From Pseudomonas tolaasii NCPPB 2192 (GTDB lineage Bacteria > Pseudomonadota > Gammaproteobacteria > Pseudomonadales > Pseudomonadaceae), in assembly GCF_002813445.1 (NCBI RefSeq), contig NZ_PHHD01000001.1, positions 992,001 through 1,056,000 on the forward strand: a stretch of 64,000 nt of DNA. The letters are read 5' to 3'. A model generated the notes under the pieces. The model did not search any database and was not told where the DNA came from. It saw nothing but the letters and a program-made list of their open reading frames with translations. This document shows positions 35,927 to 45,784 of this stretch, piece after piece (positions within the stretch are counted from its first letter, which is position 1; each line of letters starts with the position of its first letter). The translations under genes were made by a program, and so were the position numbers.

Positions 35927-36040
35927 TCAGTCCTGAATGCGGGCCACTGGATGCATTCCTTCGCTGCGTGTGGACACGATCAGCCGTTTTTCGATGACGG
36001 GATTAAAACTAGTCGCCCTGCCTACCCACAACAAGTTCAT
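35927..36040 (-). other. Small open frame of 37 codons, status unclear
   Basis: A minus-strand frame starting at an ATG and ending GMHPVARIQD, bordering the half repeat at 35859. The frame stays open upstream into the end of the next gene, offset by one base from it. There is no ribosome site. It could be the tail of a decayed gene, a repeat-associated remnant, or chance. Confidence 0.2.
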
Positions 36041-36083
36041 GCACAGCGCGAAATCTTGCGGGAAAAATCCGAAGGCGGCGCCT

Positions 36084-36500
36084 TCACAACGCCATTATCA
36101 CCTTGACCTTACCTAACCCCTCCAGCGCATAGCTGTGGTACTCATACACCTCTCCCCTGATAACAAGATGCAGGCCACCCTCCTCATCAGTCACTTGCAC
36201 ATCCGGCTCCTTGGTTTTGAGAAAGGGATATGCCGACACCAATGCAGCGAGTATTTCCTGATCACTTGCCAAGTCTTTATGGACGTAATACCGGTAGGAA
36301 AAGCCCACCGTCGCACCCCCTTGGCTATCTCGCGCCCCATAGATAGAAGTGCCGTTACCCAGGGAGTGTTTCAACACAATTTCGTCCAGATCCGGTTTGC
36401 CGGATGACAGGATCCAACTGCTGCCAATATAGATAAGGCAAACCACGAGTAAGCTATTTTGCAAAATGTGCTTGAGGCGTGGCATTAAGAAGATGGCCAT
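36084..36500 (-). CDS. Hypothetical membrane-anchored protein
   Basis: A 138-residue protein that I do not recognise. One N-terminal membrane helix (about residues 14-32) is followed by a soluble part of about 105 residues with alternating beta-like stretches (TVGFSYRYYVHKDL, HLVIRGEVYEYHSYAL). The start at 36500 is supported by AAGGA 8 nt upstream. It is flanked by repeats on both sides, with no operon partner. A small periplasmic or inner-membrane protein is likely; no function is proposed. Confidence 0.65.
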   Translation of the reverse strand: MAIFLMPRLKHILQNSLLVVCLIYIGSSWILSSGKPDLDEIVLKHSLGNGTSIYGARDSQGGATVGFSYRYYVHKDLASDQEILAALVSAYPFLKTKEPDVQVTDEEGGLHLVIRGEVYEYHSYALEGLGKVKVIMAL

Positions 36501-36652
36501 CTGCGAGTCCTTGCTGGCGGTGAGGAGCGCAGAACCTAGCACCTCACCTGGGACTGAACATCCCACCGAATCCGGGTTAAGAATTCACCTACAGCAACTC
36601 CACCACATTCAGACATTCGATCGCTTAACCTGACAGGCGCACAGGACCAAAT

Positions 36653-36739
36653 GTGGGAGCTGGCTTGCCTGCGATGGCGGTGGGTCAGCCAGGGAAGCTT
36701 CAACTGACAGATCGCTATCGCAGGCAAGCCAGCTCCCAC
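36653..36739. repeat. REPIN, loop class A
   Basis: A GTGGGAGCTGGCTTGCCTGCGAT REP and its inverted copy with a loop starting GGCGGTGGGTCAGCCA. It lies at the 3' end of the Pil-Chp cluster, 24 nt after chpC. Confidence 0.9.
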
Positions 36740-36763
36740 ATGAGATCTCCACAAGGCTTAGCG

Positions 36764-37219
36764 TCAGGCCAGGCCGGATTCGACCAGCAGGGCTTCGAGC
36801 CCCATGAGGTCGGGCACCTTCGCCACATGCTCGCCCACCTGCACCGCCGCCAGCTCCAGCGGGCACAGCGGCACGTCTACATAACTCAGTTGGCTGTCGA
36901 GCTTGTACGACCGCGGAATTCCCTGAATCACCAGCGCAATGAACTTCAACGTCGGCCGCCCCCCCAGTGCGTTCAGCACTACGATCCGCGAACGTTCCCC
37001 CGTGACAATCGACTCGCCGCACACCGCTTCAAAACTGATCAACGGCAACTGCCGGTCCCGCCACGTCACTTGCCGCAAATACCACGGCGGCGCATCGCTG
37101 GCCGGTTCGCCGCGCTGGTAGTCGATCAGCTCGGCGACGGCGACGTTGGGCAGCACCAGGTGGCGGTCGGCCAATGGCAGCAGCAGGCCGGTGAGTTGCC
37201 GGGTGCGGTGGTCAAGCAT
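36764..37219 (-). CDS. chpC: CheW-like protein ChpC of the Pil-Chp system
   Basis: A 151-residue CheW-domain adaptor, the second coupling protein of the type IV pilus chemosensory system. The fold is recognisable from LLLPLADRHLVLPNVAVAELI, the strand pair PWYLRQVTWRDRQLPLISFE and SRIVVLNALGG. Its start overlaps the chpA stop by 8 nt. In P. aeruginosa, chpB (a methylesterase) sits between chpA and chpC; here it is missing. Confidence 0.9.
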   Translation of the reverse strand: MLDHRTRQLTGLLLPLADRHLVLPNVAVAELIDYQRGEPASDAPPWYLRQVTWRDRQLPLISFEAVCGESIVTGERSRIVVLNALGGRPTLKFIALVIQGIPRSYKLDSQLSYVDVPLCPLELAAVQVGEHVAKVPDLMGLEALLVESGLA

Positions 37220-40200
37220 GGGACTTGCTCCAGTAGGCGATGCTTTCCAGCAGCACCGACTCTTGATACGGCTTGCCGAGGTAGTCGTTGACGCCGATGG
37301 CCATGGCGCGGTCGCGGTGTTTCTGGCCCGTGCGTGAGGTGATCATGATGATCGGCAGGCGCATCAGCCGTGGGTCGTTGCGCACCTGAATCGCCACTTC
37401 GAAGCCGTCCATGCGCGGCATTTCGATGTCGAGCAGCATCAGGTCCGGGGTGTGTTCTTCGAGCAGAGCGATGGCGTCGATGCCGTCTTTGGCGGTGAGC
37501 ACGTTCATGCCGTTGCGCTCGAGCAGGCGGCTGGTGACTTTGCGCACGGTGACCGAATCGTCCACCACCAGCACCAGCAGCGGGCGCTTTTTCAGGGGAT
37601 CGTTGAGGATCAGCGGCGCGTCGGCCGTTTGCGCAGGCAGCGCCGGCTGACGGGCGCGAATATGCGCCAGCAAGTCGATGATCAGCACCACGCGGCCGTC
37701 GCCCAGAATGGTTGCGCCGGACAAGCCCTGAACCGCCGCAAATTGCGGCCCCAGGCCCTTGACCACAATCTCCCGCGTGCCGGCCATGGCGTCCACATGC
37801 ACCGCCACGCGCCGCTCGTTGTACTGCACCAGCAGCACCGGCACGGGCTGATACTGGCCGAGCAATCGCGGGCGGCTGACGGTGTGCAGCAGGTCGCCGA
37901 GATAGAACAATTCATAGCGCTGGCCGGCATATTCATAGCGCGGCGGGTCTTGCTGATAGTGCCCCGCCAGCTCGTGGGGCAGCACCCGCACCAGGCCTTC
38001 GATGGTGTTGAGCGGGATCGCGTATTGGTCGTCGGCGCACTGCACCATCAGCGCGCGGTTGACCGACACGGTAAACGGCAGGCGAATGCGAAAATGCACC
38101 CCCGCCCCCGGCGTCGAGTCGATCACCATCGAGCCGCCGAGCTGGCGCACTTCTTCGTGCACCACGTCCATGCCCACGCCGCGCCCGGAAATCTGGGTGA
38201 TTTTCTCTGCAGTCGAGAAGCCCGGCTGCAGGATGAACTGCAGCACGTCGCGGTCGCTGATCTCCTGATTCGGGTCGAGCAAACCACGCTTGATCGCCTT
38301 GCGCCGCACGGCTGCCAAGGGCACCCCGGCACCGTCGTCGCGCATGTCGAAAATGATGTCGCCACCTTCGTGGGTCAGGTCCAGCGTGATGCGCCCCTTC
38401 TCCGGCTTACCGGCCTGCAAGCGTGCCTGGCGCGACTCAAGGCCATGGTCGACGGCGTTGCGCAGCATGTGTTCCAGCGGCGCGACCATGCGCTCGAGCA
38501 CGTTGCGGTCCATCTCGCCTTCGGCGTTGCCGACAATGAATTCCACGTCCTTGCCCAACTCCTCCGCCACTTGGCGCACGATGCGTTTGAGGCGCGGCAA
38601 CATGCGCTCGAACGGCACCATACGCGTGCGCATCAGGCCTTCCTGCAGCTCGGTATTGACGCGCGCCTGCTGCTGCAACAGGTTGTGTGCGTCGTCATTG
38701 CGGCGGTCGAGGGTTTCCTTGAGGTCGAGCAGGTCGGAAGCCGATTCGGACAGCGCGCGCGACAGTTGTTGCAACTGCGAGTGGCGGTCCATTTCCAGCG
38801 GGTCGAACTCTTCATACCCCAGCCGCTCGGCCTCAGCCTGTTGACGACTGAGAATGCGGCCCTGGGTTTCGGTATCGAGGCGACGCAGCTGGTCGCGCAT
38901 GCGCTCAATGGTGGTTTCCACCTCGTTGAGGGCGATGCGCGCATCGTTGACCTGCTGCTCGATGCGGCCGCGGAAGATCGAGGTTTCACCGGCCAGGTTG
39001 ACCAGATCATCCAGCAGATCGGCCGAGATTTTCACCATGTCGGCGCCGGGATCAACCGCCGCTTCAGCCTTGCCCGCCGGCAATGCCACGGGCGCTACCG
39101 CTTCATCGCTGGGGTGCACCAGGCTTTTGATGCGCTCGATGAGTTTTTCCACCGAGCCCACCGGCAAGCCATCCGCCACCGCATCGATCATCTGCGCCAG
39201 GCGGTCGTGGCAGCCTTGCAGCAGCGCAAACAGTTCGGGCGACGGCGCGAGCAAACCGGCAGACAGCCCTTCGTAGAGAAATTCAAGCTCATGGGCCAGG
39301 TCGCCGATCGGCCCGATTTCGACCATGCGCGCGCCGCCCTTGAGGGTGTGCAGGTCGCGCAGCAGGGTTTCGACTTCCTGGCGGTTGCTCGGCTCGGCCT
39401 GCCAGCGCTGCAGGGCGCTGCTGGAGCTGTCGAGAATGTCGGCGGCTTCTTCGAGGAAGATATCCAGCAATTCGGGGTCGGCGCCCTGGGTTTCAGGGGC
39501 CAGTGTCGGCACCGTTGGCGTACCGTTTTGGCGCAAGGCGCGTACGCTGGCGACCAGCTCGGCACTGTCGCTCAGAGGCTGGTGGTCTTGCAGTTCATCC
39601 AGTTGCAGGGCCAGCCTTTCGTGGCTGGCCATCAGCACCTGGGACAACTCGGCGGAGTAGCTGTAACGGCGATCCACCAGCCCTTCGTAAAGGCACTCCA
39701 ACTCATGGGCAAGCTCGGCCACCGGGCCGATTTCAGCCATGCGCGCGCCGCCCTTGAGGGTGTGCAAGTCGCGCTGCAACGACGACAGCGGCGCCGGGCT
39801 TTCCGGGTCGAGCAACCAGCGCTTGAGCGACTGCCCGGCGCTGTCGAGGATATCCACGGCTTCTTCGAGAAAGATCTCAACGATCTCGTCATCCATCGCC
39901 GTTTCATGGTCCAGCCTGGCCGTGGCGGCACCCAGTTCGGAGATGCTCAAGGCGCGGCTGCCGTCGCTTTTGATCAGGCCGGTGGCGGACGGGTCCAGCG
40001 CTTCGTCCAGCAGTTCGCGCAAGGCTTCGACACGCGCCGGGGCCGGGCTGATTTCCTGCCCGGCCGCCAACTGATCAAGCATGTTGATCAGCGCGTCATG
40101 GGCCTGCTCGGCCTCATGGAAAAACCGCTCGCTGACCGCCAGGCTGCTTTCTTCCACAGCGCCATACAGGTCGAGCAAGGCTTCGCACAACTCATCAATG

Positions 40201-43031
40201 GTGTGCAGGTCGGCGACGTGCGCGCCCTCCCCCAGCGTGGTCAGCTCATCCAGTAACGCGCTGAGCTCCTGACGCTCGCCGGGGTGTTGTTGCCAGCGGC
40301 GCAGCAGGTTTTCGGCGTCGAGCAGAATGTCCATGCCCTGGGCCAGGAAGTTGGCGATCAACTGTGGGTCGCGCTTGATGCGCAGGCCGGTGCTCGGTGC
40401 GTCAAGCAGGGCCTGAAGCTGGGCATCCAGCAGGCTCTGGGTGCGGCTGATCAGGTCGGCGGCGCCCTTGATCGGCGCCAACGGGTCGCCATTCAAGTCA
40501 CGCAGGCCACGCTGGAACAGGTCTTCGGCTTCCAGCAGCAATTCTACCTCATCCAGGTCCAGCGGCAGGCGGTGCGCCTTGTACTCACGGGTCAGGTGGT
40601 CCAGCGGCCGTGCCAGCTCGGCAATCGGCAGCACGCCCGCCATGTAGGCGCTGCCCTTGAGGGTATGCAGGGCGCGTTGCAGCTCATCGCTGACTTGCAG
40701 CGGCACCTGTTCGGCGGCCTGCTGCAGAAAGTGGTTGAGGCTCTCCAGATGGCTCTGGGCTTCGTTGCGGAAGATCTCCAGCAGCATCGGGTCATGGGGC
40801 TCGCCGTCCGCGACTTGAGTGCCGCTGGCCAAGGCGTGGGCGCGGGCCGCCAAGGCGTCGACTTCATCGCGCTGGCGTTGGTCGTCGATGGCGAAGTCGG
40901 CAATCAATTCCGGCAACAAGGCCACGGCCTCATCGAGCACCTGTTGCACGTCAGGGCCGAGGGCCACGCTGCGCTCCAGCACACGGTTCAGCAGGTTTTC
41001 CACCGCCCAGGCCAGCTCGGCCAGCACCAGCGCACGCACCATGCGGCCGCTGCCTTTCAAGGTGTGGAAGGCGCGGCGCATTTCGCCCTGGGCGGTTTTG
41101 TCGCTGCTGTTGGGCAGGTTGCGGTGCAGCACGTCGAGGACTTCGTCGGTTTCTTCGAGGAAAACTTCGCGCAGTTCGTCGTCGATGGGCTCTTCGCCCG
41201 CCGGTGGCGGCAGCAGGCTGCCGGGACGCACCAGCGCCGGCGGGTTCAGGCGCGAGGTCGGGCTGGCCAATGCATCGAACTGGGATTGGCTGGGCGCAAG
41301 GTCAGTGGACAACGCACCTTCCGGCGCCACCAGCGCCTGGCGCCAGGGTTTCTCGGCGGGCAGATAACCCAGCGCGGCGAGACCTTGGGTGGCAAGTTCC
41401 AGGACTTTTTCACCCGCAGCGTCGGAGTCCTGAAGCATGCGCTCCAGGTAGTACTCAAGGCTGCTGATCACATCGGCAAAGTGGCCGAGTTGCGCCTGGG
41501 ACGGCACGGCGTCGCCAGCCATCAGCTGTTCGTCGACGTAATCGGTGCAACCGCGCATCAGGCTCGCCGCCCGTGGCAGCGGGATCATCGCCAGGGCGCC
41601 GCGTACCTGGCTCAGCAGCTCCGGCAGGGATTCCAGGCGCTGGCGGTCCCAATCGGCTTCAACACAGTCGATCACCAGTTCCTTGGCTTGTCGCAGGCAT
41701 TGGCAGGATTCGCGGATCACCAACTGGTGAATCTGGGTCAGGTCGGTGGTGGGCAGGCGGCTTTCTTCGCGGCTTTCCGGTTCGACGGTGCCGGCCATAC
41801 CGGCCAGCGTGGCTTCGACGTACAGCAAGGCACCGGCAACGTCCATCAGCACCGCGTCATTGGGTTCGCGCTGGCCCTGCACCAGGCTCAACACCACGGC
41901 CAACTGGTCGATGATGACCTTGCGCGGCTGGCCGAAACCCAGCACTGCCAGGGTATCGGCGATCTGGCGCAGCGGCGCCAGCAAGGCGTCGAGGCCATCC
42001 GTGTGCTGGCGGTCGCTGCGCACGAACAGGTCCAGACGCTCTTTGACCCGCACCAGTTCTTCACACAACGCTCCCAGCACCGAGCCCATGGCATTGCGGT
42101 CCGGCCCGGCCAGGCGCGCGCGTTCGGCGTCTACCACGGCACTGTCCGGCAACGCCTCGTCCAGGCCGTAACGCTCCTTGAGGCTTTGCATGCGCGGCGT
42201 CGGCCGGGTGACTTTGGCGACGTAGAACAACAGGCTTTTGAGCAGTTCATCCGGCGCGGACTGGTTGATGCCGCCGAGGCCCTGAGCGAGCAAACGCTTG
42301 AGTTGCTTGGCGCTGGCCTTGAGCAGGCTGCGCAGGGCCGGGCTGTTGGCGATCACGCCGGTGAGCATGCCTTCGACCAGCGCCGAGGTGACCTGCCACA
42401 ACGGCAGCAACGGCGCACCCTGGCACAACGCCTCGAGGCGCGCGAACACCCGCGCCATGTCCTCCAGGTTGCTCGGCCCGTGGTCCTCGCGCAGCAAACC
42501 GGCCAAGGCTTGTTGCAGCAGGCTATGCCATTGGCGCAATTGTTCGTGCAGCTCAGGCGTTGTGCGTTGCGCCAGCACGGCTTCGGGCAACGGCTCAATC
42601 GACAGCAGTTGCGGGCTGAACAGGCTGGTTTCCGACAGCAGGCTTTCACCGCGCGCGCTGCGCAGGTCGTTGAGCAGCGGCAATACCACCAGCGGCAGGT
42701 CACGGCGGGCGCTGTGCACGCGGTCGAGGTACAGCGGCAGTTGGTTGAGGGCTTGTTGCAACAGGCGGATGCTTTCATCGCGCTGGCTGACGCGCCCGGC
42801 TTGCAGGGCTAGGGCGAGTGCTTCGATTTCTTCGGCCAACAAAGCCGCGCCGTAGAACTCGACCATCAACAGCGCGCCATGCACCTGGTGCACGCCGGCC
42901 AGACACTCGCTGATGGCGTCGGGGTCGCTTGTTTCGACATAAGCATCGAGCGCCGAACGGGCCTGTTTCAGGGTTTCGGCAATGTCGCCCTTGACCCATT
43001 CGAGGGCCACGTAGTCGTGCCGATCAACCAT
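37212..43031 (-). CDS. chpA: Hybrid chemotaxis histidine kinase ChpA
   Basis: Central kinase of the Pil-Chp system controlling twitching and cAMP signalling, 1939 residues. Four clear Hpt sites carry HTLKG motifs near residues 655, 789, 1089 and 1229. Degenerate phosphotransfer-like regions lie at the N-terminus (CLAGVHQVHGALLMVEFYG) and around LSQVRGALAMIPLPRA. A CheA-type dimerisation and ATPase region follows (RNAVDHGLESR near 1520), then a CheW domain (about 1650-1770) and a C-terminal receiver with the phospho-Asp in LMLLDIEMPRMDG (near 1867). P. aeruginosa ChpA is about 2470 residues with more Hpt units, so this one is shorter. Confidence 0.95.
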   Translation of the reverse strand: MVDRHDYVALEWVKGDIAETLKQARSALDAYVETSDPDAISECLAGVHQVHGALLMVEFYGAALLAEEIEALALALQAGRVSQRDESIRLLQQALNQLPLYLDRVHSARRDLPLVVLPLLNDLRSARGESLLSETSLFSPQLLSIEPLPEAVLAQRTTPELHEQLRQWHSLLQQALAGLLREDHGPSNLEDMARVFARLEALCQGAPLLPLWQVTSALVEGMLTGVIANSPALRSLLKASAKQLKRLLAQGLGGINQSAPDELLKSLLFYVAKVTRPTPRMQSLKERYGLDEALPDSAVVDAERARLAGPDRNAMGSVLGALCEELVRVKERLDLFVRSDRQHTDGLDALLAPLRQIADTLAVLGFGQPRKVIIDQLAVVLSLVQGQREPNDAVLMDVAGALLYVEATLAGMAGTVEPESREESRLPTTDLTQIHQLVIRESCQCLRQAKELVIDCVEADWDRQRLESLPELLSQVRGALAMIPLPRAASLMRGCTDYVDEQLMAGDAVPSQAQLGHFADVISSLEYYLERMLQDSDAAGEKVLELATQGLAALGYLPAEKPWRQALVAPEGALSTDLAPSQSQFDALASPTSRLNPPALVRPGSLLPPPAGEEPIDDELREVFLEETDEVLDVLHRNLPNSSDKTAQGEMRRAFHTLKGSGRMVRALVLAELAWAVENLLNRVLERSVALGPDVQQVLDEAVALLPELIADFAIDDQRQRDEVDALAARAHALASGTQVADGEPHDPMLLEIFRNEAQSHLESLNHFLQQAAEQVPLQVSDELQRALHTLKGSAYMAGVLPIAELARPLDHLTREYKAHRLPLDLDEVELLLEAEDLFQRGLRDLNGDPLAPIKGAADLISRTQSLLDAQLQALLDAPSTGLRIKRDPQLIANFLAQGMDILLDAENLLRRWQQHPGERQELSALLDELTTLGEGAHVADLHTIDELCEALLDLYGAVEESSLAVSERFFHEAEQAHDALINMLDQLAAGQEISPAPARVEALRELLDEALDPSATGLIKSDGSRALSISELGAATARLDHETAMDDEIVEIFLEEAVDILDSAGQSLKRWLLDPESPAPLSSLQRDLHTLKGGARMAEIGPVAELAHELECLYEGLVDRRYSYSAELSQVLMASHERLALQLDELQDHQPLSDSAELVASVRALRQNGTPTVPTLAPETQGADPELLDIFLEEAADILDSSSSALQRWQAEPSNRQEVETLLRDLHTLKGGARMVEIGPIGDLAHELEFLYEGLSAGLLAPSPELFALLQGCHDRLAQMIDAVADGLPVGSVEKLIERIKSLVHPSDEAVAPVALPAGKAEAAVDPGADMVKISADLLDDLVNLAGETSIFRGRIEQQVNDARIALNEVETTIERMRDQLRRLDTETQGRILSRQQAEAERLGYEEFDPLEMDRHSQLQQLSRALSESASDLLDLKETLDRRNDDAHNLLQQQARVNTELQEGLMRTRMVPFERMLPRLKRIVRQVAEELGKDVEFIVGNAEGEMDRNVLERMVAPLEHMLRNAVDHGLESRQARLQAGKPEKGRITLDLTHEGGDIIFDMRDDGAGVPLAAVRRKAIKRGLLDPNQEISDRDVLQFILQPGFSTAEKITQISGRGVGMDVVHEEVRQLGGSMVIDSTPGAGVHFRIRLPFTVSVNRALMVQCADDQYAIPLNTIEGLVRVLPHELAGHYQQDPPRYEYAGQRYELFYLGDLLHTVSRPRLLGQYQPVPVLLVQYNERRVAVHVDAMAGTREIVVKGLGPQFAAVQGLSGATILGDGRVVLIIDLLAHIRARQPALPAQTADAPLILNDPLKKRPLLVLVVDDSVTVRKVTSRLLERNGMNVLTAKDGIDAIALLEEHTPDLMLLDIEMPRMDGFEVAIQVRNDPRLMRLPIIMITSRTGQKHRDRAMAIGVNDYLGKPYQESVLLESIAYWSKSHA

Positions 43032-43098
43032 AACTGCTCCGCTTAGAATTCGTGGGTTGCTGGTGTTGCATGGATCTCGAATTGAATGGAGATCCACT

Positions 43099-43185
43099 GT
43101 GGGAGCTGGCTTGCCTGCGATAGCGGTGGGTCAGCTATGCATGTGCCAGCTGGTAGACCGCTATCGCAGGCAAGCCAGCTCCCAC
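43099..43185. repeat. REPIN, loop class A, inside the pil-chp operon
   Basis: A GTGGGAGCTGGCTTGCCTGCGAT REP and its inverted copy with a loop starting AGCGGTGGGTCAGCTA. It sits between pilJ and chpA, where P. aeruginosa has pilK. Confidence 0.9.
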
Positions 43186-43199
43186 AGTTGGGTTGTATT

Positions 43200-45251
43200 T
43201 CAATCATCGACCTGCTTGGGCGGCGGCAAGGTGAAGCCTGAAACCGATCGGCGCAACTGGCTGGCCATTTTCGCCAGATTGCCGATGCTCTCCGCCGTGG
43301 CAGTCGAGCCAGAAGACGTCTGCGTGGTGATCTGCTGAATCACATTCATGGTCAGGGAAATCTGCCCCGCCGATGATGTTTGCTGCTGCGCCGCATTCGA
43401 AATGCTTTGAATCAATGCCGCCAGGGTTTTCGAGACGCCCTCAATCTCTTCCAGCGCCACGCCCGCATCCTGGGCCAGCCGCGCGCCACGCACCACTTCG
43501 GTGGTGGTTTGCTCCATGGAAATCACCGCTTCGTTGGTGTCGGCCTGGATCGCCCGCACCAGCGTTTCAATCTGCCGCGTGGCCGCCGACGAACGCTCGG
43601 CCAGCCGCTGCACTTCATCCGCTACCACGGCAAAACCGCGCCCGGCATCCCCGGCCATGCTCGCCTGGATCGCGGCGTTAAGGGCGAGAATGTTGGTTTG
43701 GTCGGCAATGTCGTCGATCAGGCTGACGATATCGCCAATCTCCTGGGACGATTCGCCCAGACGCTTGATGCGCTTGGCGGTGTCCTGGATCTGTTCGCGA
43801 ATGTTGTCCATGCCGTGGATGGTGTTGTGCACCACCTCGTTGCCCTTGTTGGCAATTTCCACCGAGCGCTCCGCCACCGCCGAAGATTCCGCGGCATTGG
43901 CCGATACCTGGTCGATGGACTGGGCCATCTGGTTGATCGCGGTGGACGCCTCGGCAATCTGCTGAGCCTGATGCTCCGAGGCCTGAGCCAGGTGCATGGC
44001 GGTGGCCTGGGTGTCCTGTACCGCACCGGCCACCTGCCCGGCAGTGAGGTTGATGGTGGCGACCAGATCACGCAGTTGGTCCACGGAGTAGTTGATGGAA
44101 TCGGCGATGGTGCCGGTGAAGTCTTCGGTCACCGAGGCGGTCACCGTGAGGTCGCCGTCGGCCAGGTCTTCGATTTCATCGAGCAGGCGCATGATCGCAT
44201 TCTGGTTGCGCTCATTCTTCTCGGCCGTTTCATGCAGTTGGCGGTTGGTCTCGCGCACCATCACCAGGCCGATCAGGATGATCGAGGTCAGCGCCAACAG
44301 GCCCAGCACATAACCGCCGATGGTGTCGAAGCTGCGCCCGCTGGCGAGGTTTTCAAAGCCGGTGGCCAGGTGCGAGGCTTCATCGAGCAGGGTTTGCGAC
44401 AAGTTGAAAATATTGCTCGCCGAGGCGCGCACCTGGAACAGCTGCGGCGAGGTCTCGAGGATTTCATCCACGGAGCCTGAAACAAATTCGAACAGCTCGG
44501 CGATTTCCGCCAGCCGTGCGCGGGCGTCGTGGTCTTCCACCTGGCTGATACGCAGGCCCGGGTTGCCCTGCAGCATGCCGTTGAGCACCTGACCGAAGCG
44601 GTTGGCGTCGCGACCAAAGGCGTCGGCGGCCTGCACGGCGGTTTCGTCGCCGGCCAACACGGTGTTCACCGCACCGAGAATGCGCTCGGCCAACAGCGAC
44701 TGGCGCTGGGCCAACGCCACCTGGCTGGCGGGGGCGCCGCGTTGCAGCAGGATGTCGACGACCTTTTCGGACTCCATCTGCAATTGCGGCACGGTTTCGG
44801 CGAGCGTCGCGGCCACTTGGTGCAACGACAGCACGGTCTGCTCGCTGGCGAGGATCGCGTCGGTGTTCTTCAGCAGCGCTTCCCAGTCGGTCTGCACCGC
44901 GCGCATTTCGGCACGCACCGCATTGGGCGCGGCGGGCAGCCCGGTTTCTATGTCACCTTTTTTCAGGTAGCCCCAACGCTGGGCAAAGTCGTTGCGCGCG
45001 TCAGACAACAGCTTGAACGCGGCGGCCTTGCCGGCGGCGGCTTCGGTGGCGTTCTTGGCAATGCGCTGGGACAGCACGCGCAACTCGCCGGCATGGCCGA
45101 TGTACTGCTTGTCGTAGGTTGACTGGGTATTGAGGTAGGCGAAGTTGGCGAACAGCAACATGATGAACACGATCAGCGCAATAAACAGCACGATGATCTG
45201 CGAACGGCTGCGCGACGCGGCCTGGGGTTTGGTCGTGGTAGCGGTGGTCAT
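43200..45251 (-). CDS. pilJ: Type IV pilus methyl-accepting chemoreceptor PilJ
   Basis: A 683-residue chemoreceptor of the Pil-Chp system. Two membrane helices (IIVLFIALIVFIMLLFANFAYL near the N-terminus and VLGLLALTSIILIGLVMV around 345) enclose a periplasmic region with two PilJ-type domains. A HAMP region and a signalling hairpin follow, with tip sequence VVADEVQRLAERSSAAT. The start at 45251 overlaps pilI (45248). It lies upstream of chpA on the same transcript, but a REPIN fills the gap between them. Confidence 0.96.
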   Translation of the reverse strand: MTTATTTKPQAASRSRSQIIVLFIALIVFIMLLFANFAYLNTQSTYDKQYIGHAGELRVLSQRIAKNATEAAAGKAAAFKLLSDARNDFAQRWGYLKKGDIETGLPAAPNAVRAEMRAVQTDWEALLKNTDAILASEQTVLSLHQVAATLAETVPQLQMESEKVVDILLQRGAPASQVALAQRQSLLAERILGAVNTVLAGDETAVQAADAFGRDANRFGQVLNGMLQGNPGLRISQVEDHDARARLAEIAELFEFVSGSVDEILETSPQLFQVRASASNIFNLSQTLLDEASHLATGFENLASGRSFDTIGGYVLGLLALTSIILIGLVMVRETNRQLHETAEKNERNQNAIMRLLDEIEDLADGDLTVTASVTEDFTGTIADSINYSVDQLRDLVATINLTAGQVAGAVQDTQATAMHLAQASEHQAQQIAEASTAINQMAQSIDQVSANAAESSAVAERSVEIANKGNEVVHNTIHGMDNIREQIQDTAKRIKRLGESSQEIGDIVSLIDDIADQTNILALNAAIQASMAGDAGRGFAVVADEVQRLAERSSAATRQIETLVRAIQADTNEAVISMEQTTTEVVRGARLAQDAGVALEEIEGVSKTLAALIQSISNAAQQQTSSAGQISLTMNVIQQITTQTSSGSTATAESIGNLAKMASQLRRSVSGFTLPPPKQVDD

Positions 45252-45772
45252 GCGGCAACGTCCATGAAGCCCGGGGCCTGGGCCAGAGCGAAGGGGCTGA
45301 AGACCTGCCACAGCGGGTCGCCGTCGAACCGGCCCTGGATAAACGGCACGCCGGGGGTGTTGCTCGTCAACAATGCGTCTTGTGCAAAATGCTGCATGCC
45401 TACCACCTCATCCACCAGCAGCCCGACAAACAGGTCGTCGAATTCCACCACCAGCACCCGCCGTTGCTTGCGCACGCGTGACAGTTCAAGGCCGAGAAAA
45501 CCGCCCAGGTCCATCACCGGCAGCAAGCGCCCGCGCAGGTTGGCCACGCCCTTGACCCAGGGTTTGACGCCCGGCATCACGGTGCAACGCGGCTCGTGCA
45601 ACACCTCGGCGACTTCGCCCATGGGCGCCACATACAGATGCGGCCCCAGGCGAAAGCCGATGCCGCTCCAGCGTTGCAGGCGGGCTTCCTGGGACGGCAG
45701 GTCGGCGGCCAGCAGGCGGCAGCGGCGGTCGATGTCCAGCAGCAGCTCGAAGGCAGTTTGCGACTCGGTCAT
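45248..45772 (-). CDS. pilI: CheW-like coupling protein PilI
   Basis: A 174-residue CheW-domain protein that links PilJ to the ChpA kinase. Motifs include GIGFRLGPHLYVAPMGEVAEVL, VKGVANLRGRLLPVMDLGGFLGL and VEFDDLFVGLLVDEVVGM, which follow CheW topology. It lies between pilH and pilJ as in other pseudomonads. Confidence 0.95.
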   Translation of the reverse strand: MTESQTAFELLLDIDRRCRLLAADLPSQEARLQRWSGIGFRLGPHLYVAPMGEVAEVLHEPRCTVMPGVKPWVKGVANLRGRLLPVMDLGGFLGLELSRVRKQRRVLVVEFDDLFVGLLVDEVVGMQHFAQDALLTSNTPGVPFIQGRFDGDPLWQVFSPFALAQAPGFMDVAA

Positions 45773-45784
45773 GATGGCGTGCCG

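Noticed and set aside
35744..36739. Repeated palindromes considered as a CRISPR array
   Set aside because: Units are inverted pairs at unrelated loci with hairpin loops, not direct repeats with uniform spacers, and no cas genes are present.
37452..42812. Very long plus-strand frames (934 and 842 codons) opposite chpA
   Set aside because: Antisense to a well-supported 1939-residue kinase, rich in His/Gln/Ala/Arg as expected from reversed GC-biased codons.
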